Positions 63,443 through 64,000 of a stretch of DNA of 64,000 nt are shown here, piece by piece. Positions within the stretch are counted from its first letter, which is position 1. The number at the start of each line of letters is the position of its first letter. The stretch lies in NCBI RefSeq assembly GCF_002251085.2, contig NZ_NOJZ02000001.1:392454-456453 (forward strand), written 5' to 3'. The notes beneath the pieces were generated by a model that saw only the letters and a program-made list of their open reading frames with translations, made no database searches and was not told where the DNA came from. Source of the DNA: Romboutsia maritimum. Its GTDB lineage: Bacteria; Bacillota; Clostridia; Peptostreptococcales; Peptostreptococcaceae. The position numbers were made by a program, and so were the translations under genes.

Positions 63443-64000
63443 CTATCTAAATATACTAGCTAATCTTGATGCAACTGTTGCAACAACATTTTGTTTTTCT
63501 ATACTAACTGTATATGTTTGTGTTGTAGTTGTATCTTTTGCTGTTACTATTATTTTGCATCCTTCTACTATATTAGAGTCAATAGCTAAAGGTGTTTTAT
63601 TTTCACTATCTTCTTTACTGTATACTTTTATGTCTACTCCTTCTTCTTTTTTCATTGCTTCTTTGAATTCTGATACTATCATTGCTTTTTTTAATGTTAT
63701 TGTTAAATTGTTAGAATCTTTAATATCTACTATTACATTTTCTGTTGAAGTTAGTGTTGCTTCATCTTGTGCTTTTAATAAATTTCTTGCAACTCCTATT
63801 TCTTTTATTAAATTATTTTTTACTTCTTCATCTTTTAATCCGTTTACTAATACTTCTGCTCCTGCTATTTTTTCTTCATTTACTTCTGATTTTAATGCTT
63901 TCTTACTTTCATCTGTAAATAATCCATTTACTTCTTCTGTTGCTACTTTTACTTTTTCTGCTTCTGCTTTTTCTTCACCTTGTGCTTTTAATAAATTTCT
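63443..64000 (-). CDS. C-terminal part of a large repeat-containing surface protein (runs off the window)
   Basis: The frame is open without a stop from 63443 to the window edge, about 185 residues, so the gene begins beyond 64000; an internal ATG at 63682 is not the start. The visible part has a helical, acidic, Lys/Glu-rich region in which RNLLKAQGEE recurs about 80 residues later as RNLLKAQDEA, indicating tandem repeats. The last ~70 residues are beta-type (IDIKVYSKED..., TQTYTVSIEK), like a cadherin-like beta-sandwich. No wall anchor is seen at the C-terminus. Probably secreted; function unknown. Confidence 0.65.
   Translation of the reverse strand, partial: RNLLKAQGEEKAEAEKVKVATEEVNGLFTDESKKALKSEVNEEKIAGAEVLVNGLKDEEVKNNLIKEIGVARNLLKAQDEATLTSTENVIVDIKDSNNLTITLKKAMIVSEFKEAMKKEEGVDIKVYSKEDSENKTPLAIDSNIVEGCKIIVTAKDTTTTQTYTVSIEKQNVVATVASRLASIFR

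Overview
The window is low-GC, single-chromosome-type DNA from a spore-forming, anaerobic Firmicute of the Peptostreptococcaceae. The signs are a long run of genes in the same order as the region of Clostridioides difficile around camA, cwp19 and the anionic-polymer (PSII) locus; CWB2 cell-wall-binding modules; a Cys-rich spore-surface gene set; and a CobN/ChlI/ChlD chelatase. It is not C. difficile itself: it carries choline-binding wall hydrolases next to a complete lic (phosphocholine) pathway, and no slpA lies beyond cwp6. Paraclostridium, Paeniclostridium or Romboutsia are plausible, but I cannot tell which from the sequence. I see no rRNA, tRNA, insertion sequence, prophage or CRISPR array.

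Layout. 1-7 kb: hpt, a CobD-like aminotransferase, two near-identical sodium/dicarboxylate-type symporters, a small DUF1232 membrane protein, and asnA under an asparagine-type T-box. 7.3-12 kb: an unknown gene divergent from five Cys-rich genes that look like spore coat or exosporium components. The first two are paralogues; the last three together carry six copies of one Cys-headed module. 12-27.5 kb: pentapeptide-like protein, BMP-family lipoprotein, ptsI/ptsH, two patatin-type lipases flanking a camA orthologue, a c-di-GMP phosphodiesterase, an amidase, a cis-prenyltransferase, a HAD phosphatase and two small proteins.

27.6-52.6 kb is a wall-polymer and wall-hydrolase island: LCP ligase, cwp19-type lytic transglycosylase with CWB2, two choline-binding-type hydrolases (NlpC/P60 and Amidase_3), licC/licB/licA-fusion, a membrane-anchored VCBS-like protein, a MurJ-type flippase, LicD, then a polymer operon (sugar-phosphate transferase, glycosyltransferases, CDP-glycerol-type polymerase, Wzy-like protein, UDP-glucose dehydrogenase), a membrane-tethered CWB2 protein and a cwp6-type amidase. 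Together these suggest an anionic wall polymer, probably phosphocholine-decorated, that is read by two different families of binding modules.

52.8-63.2 kb: a small lipoprotein, then ChlI-ChlD, ChlI and CobN chelatase subunits followed by an iron/B12-type ABC importer. Both parts have intrinsic terminators inside their 5' leaders. The ChlD linker contains a dnaX-type slippery heptamer. The window ends in the C-terminal part of a large surface protein. Nearly all genes from 12 kb onward read on the minus strand. Many gene ends share one related hairpin family used as terminators, and two copies of a covarying palindromic element lie 3' of secreted-protein genes.
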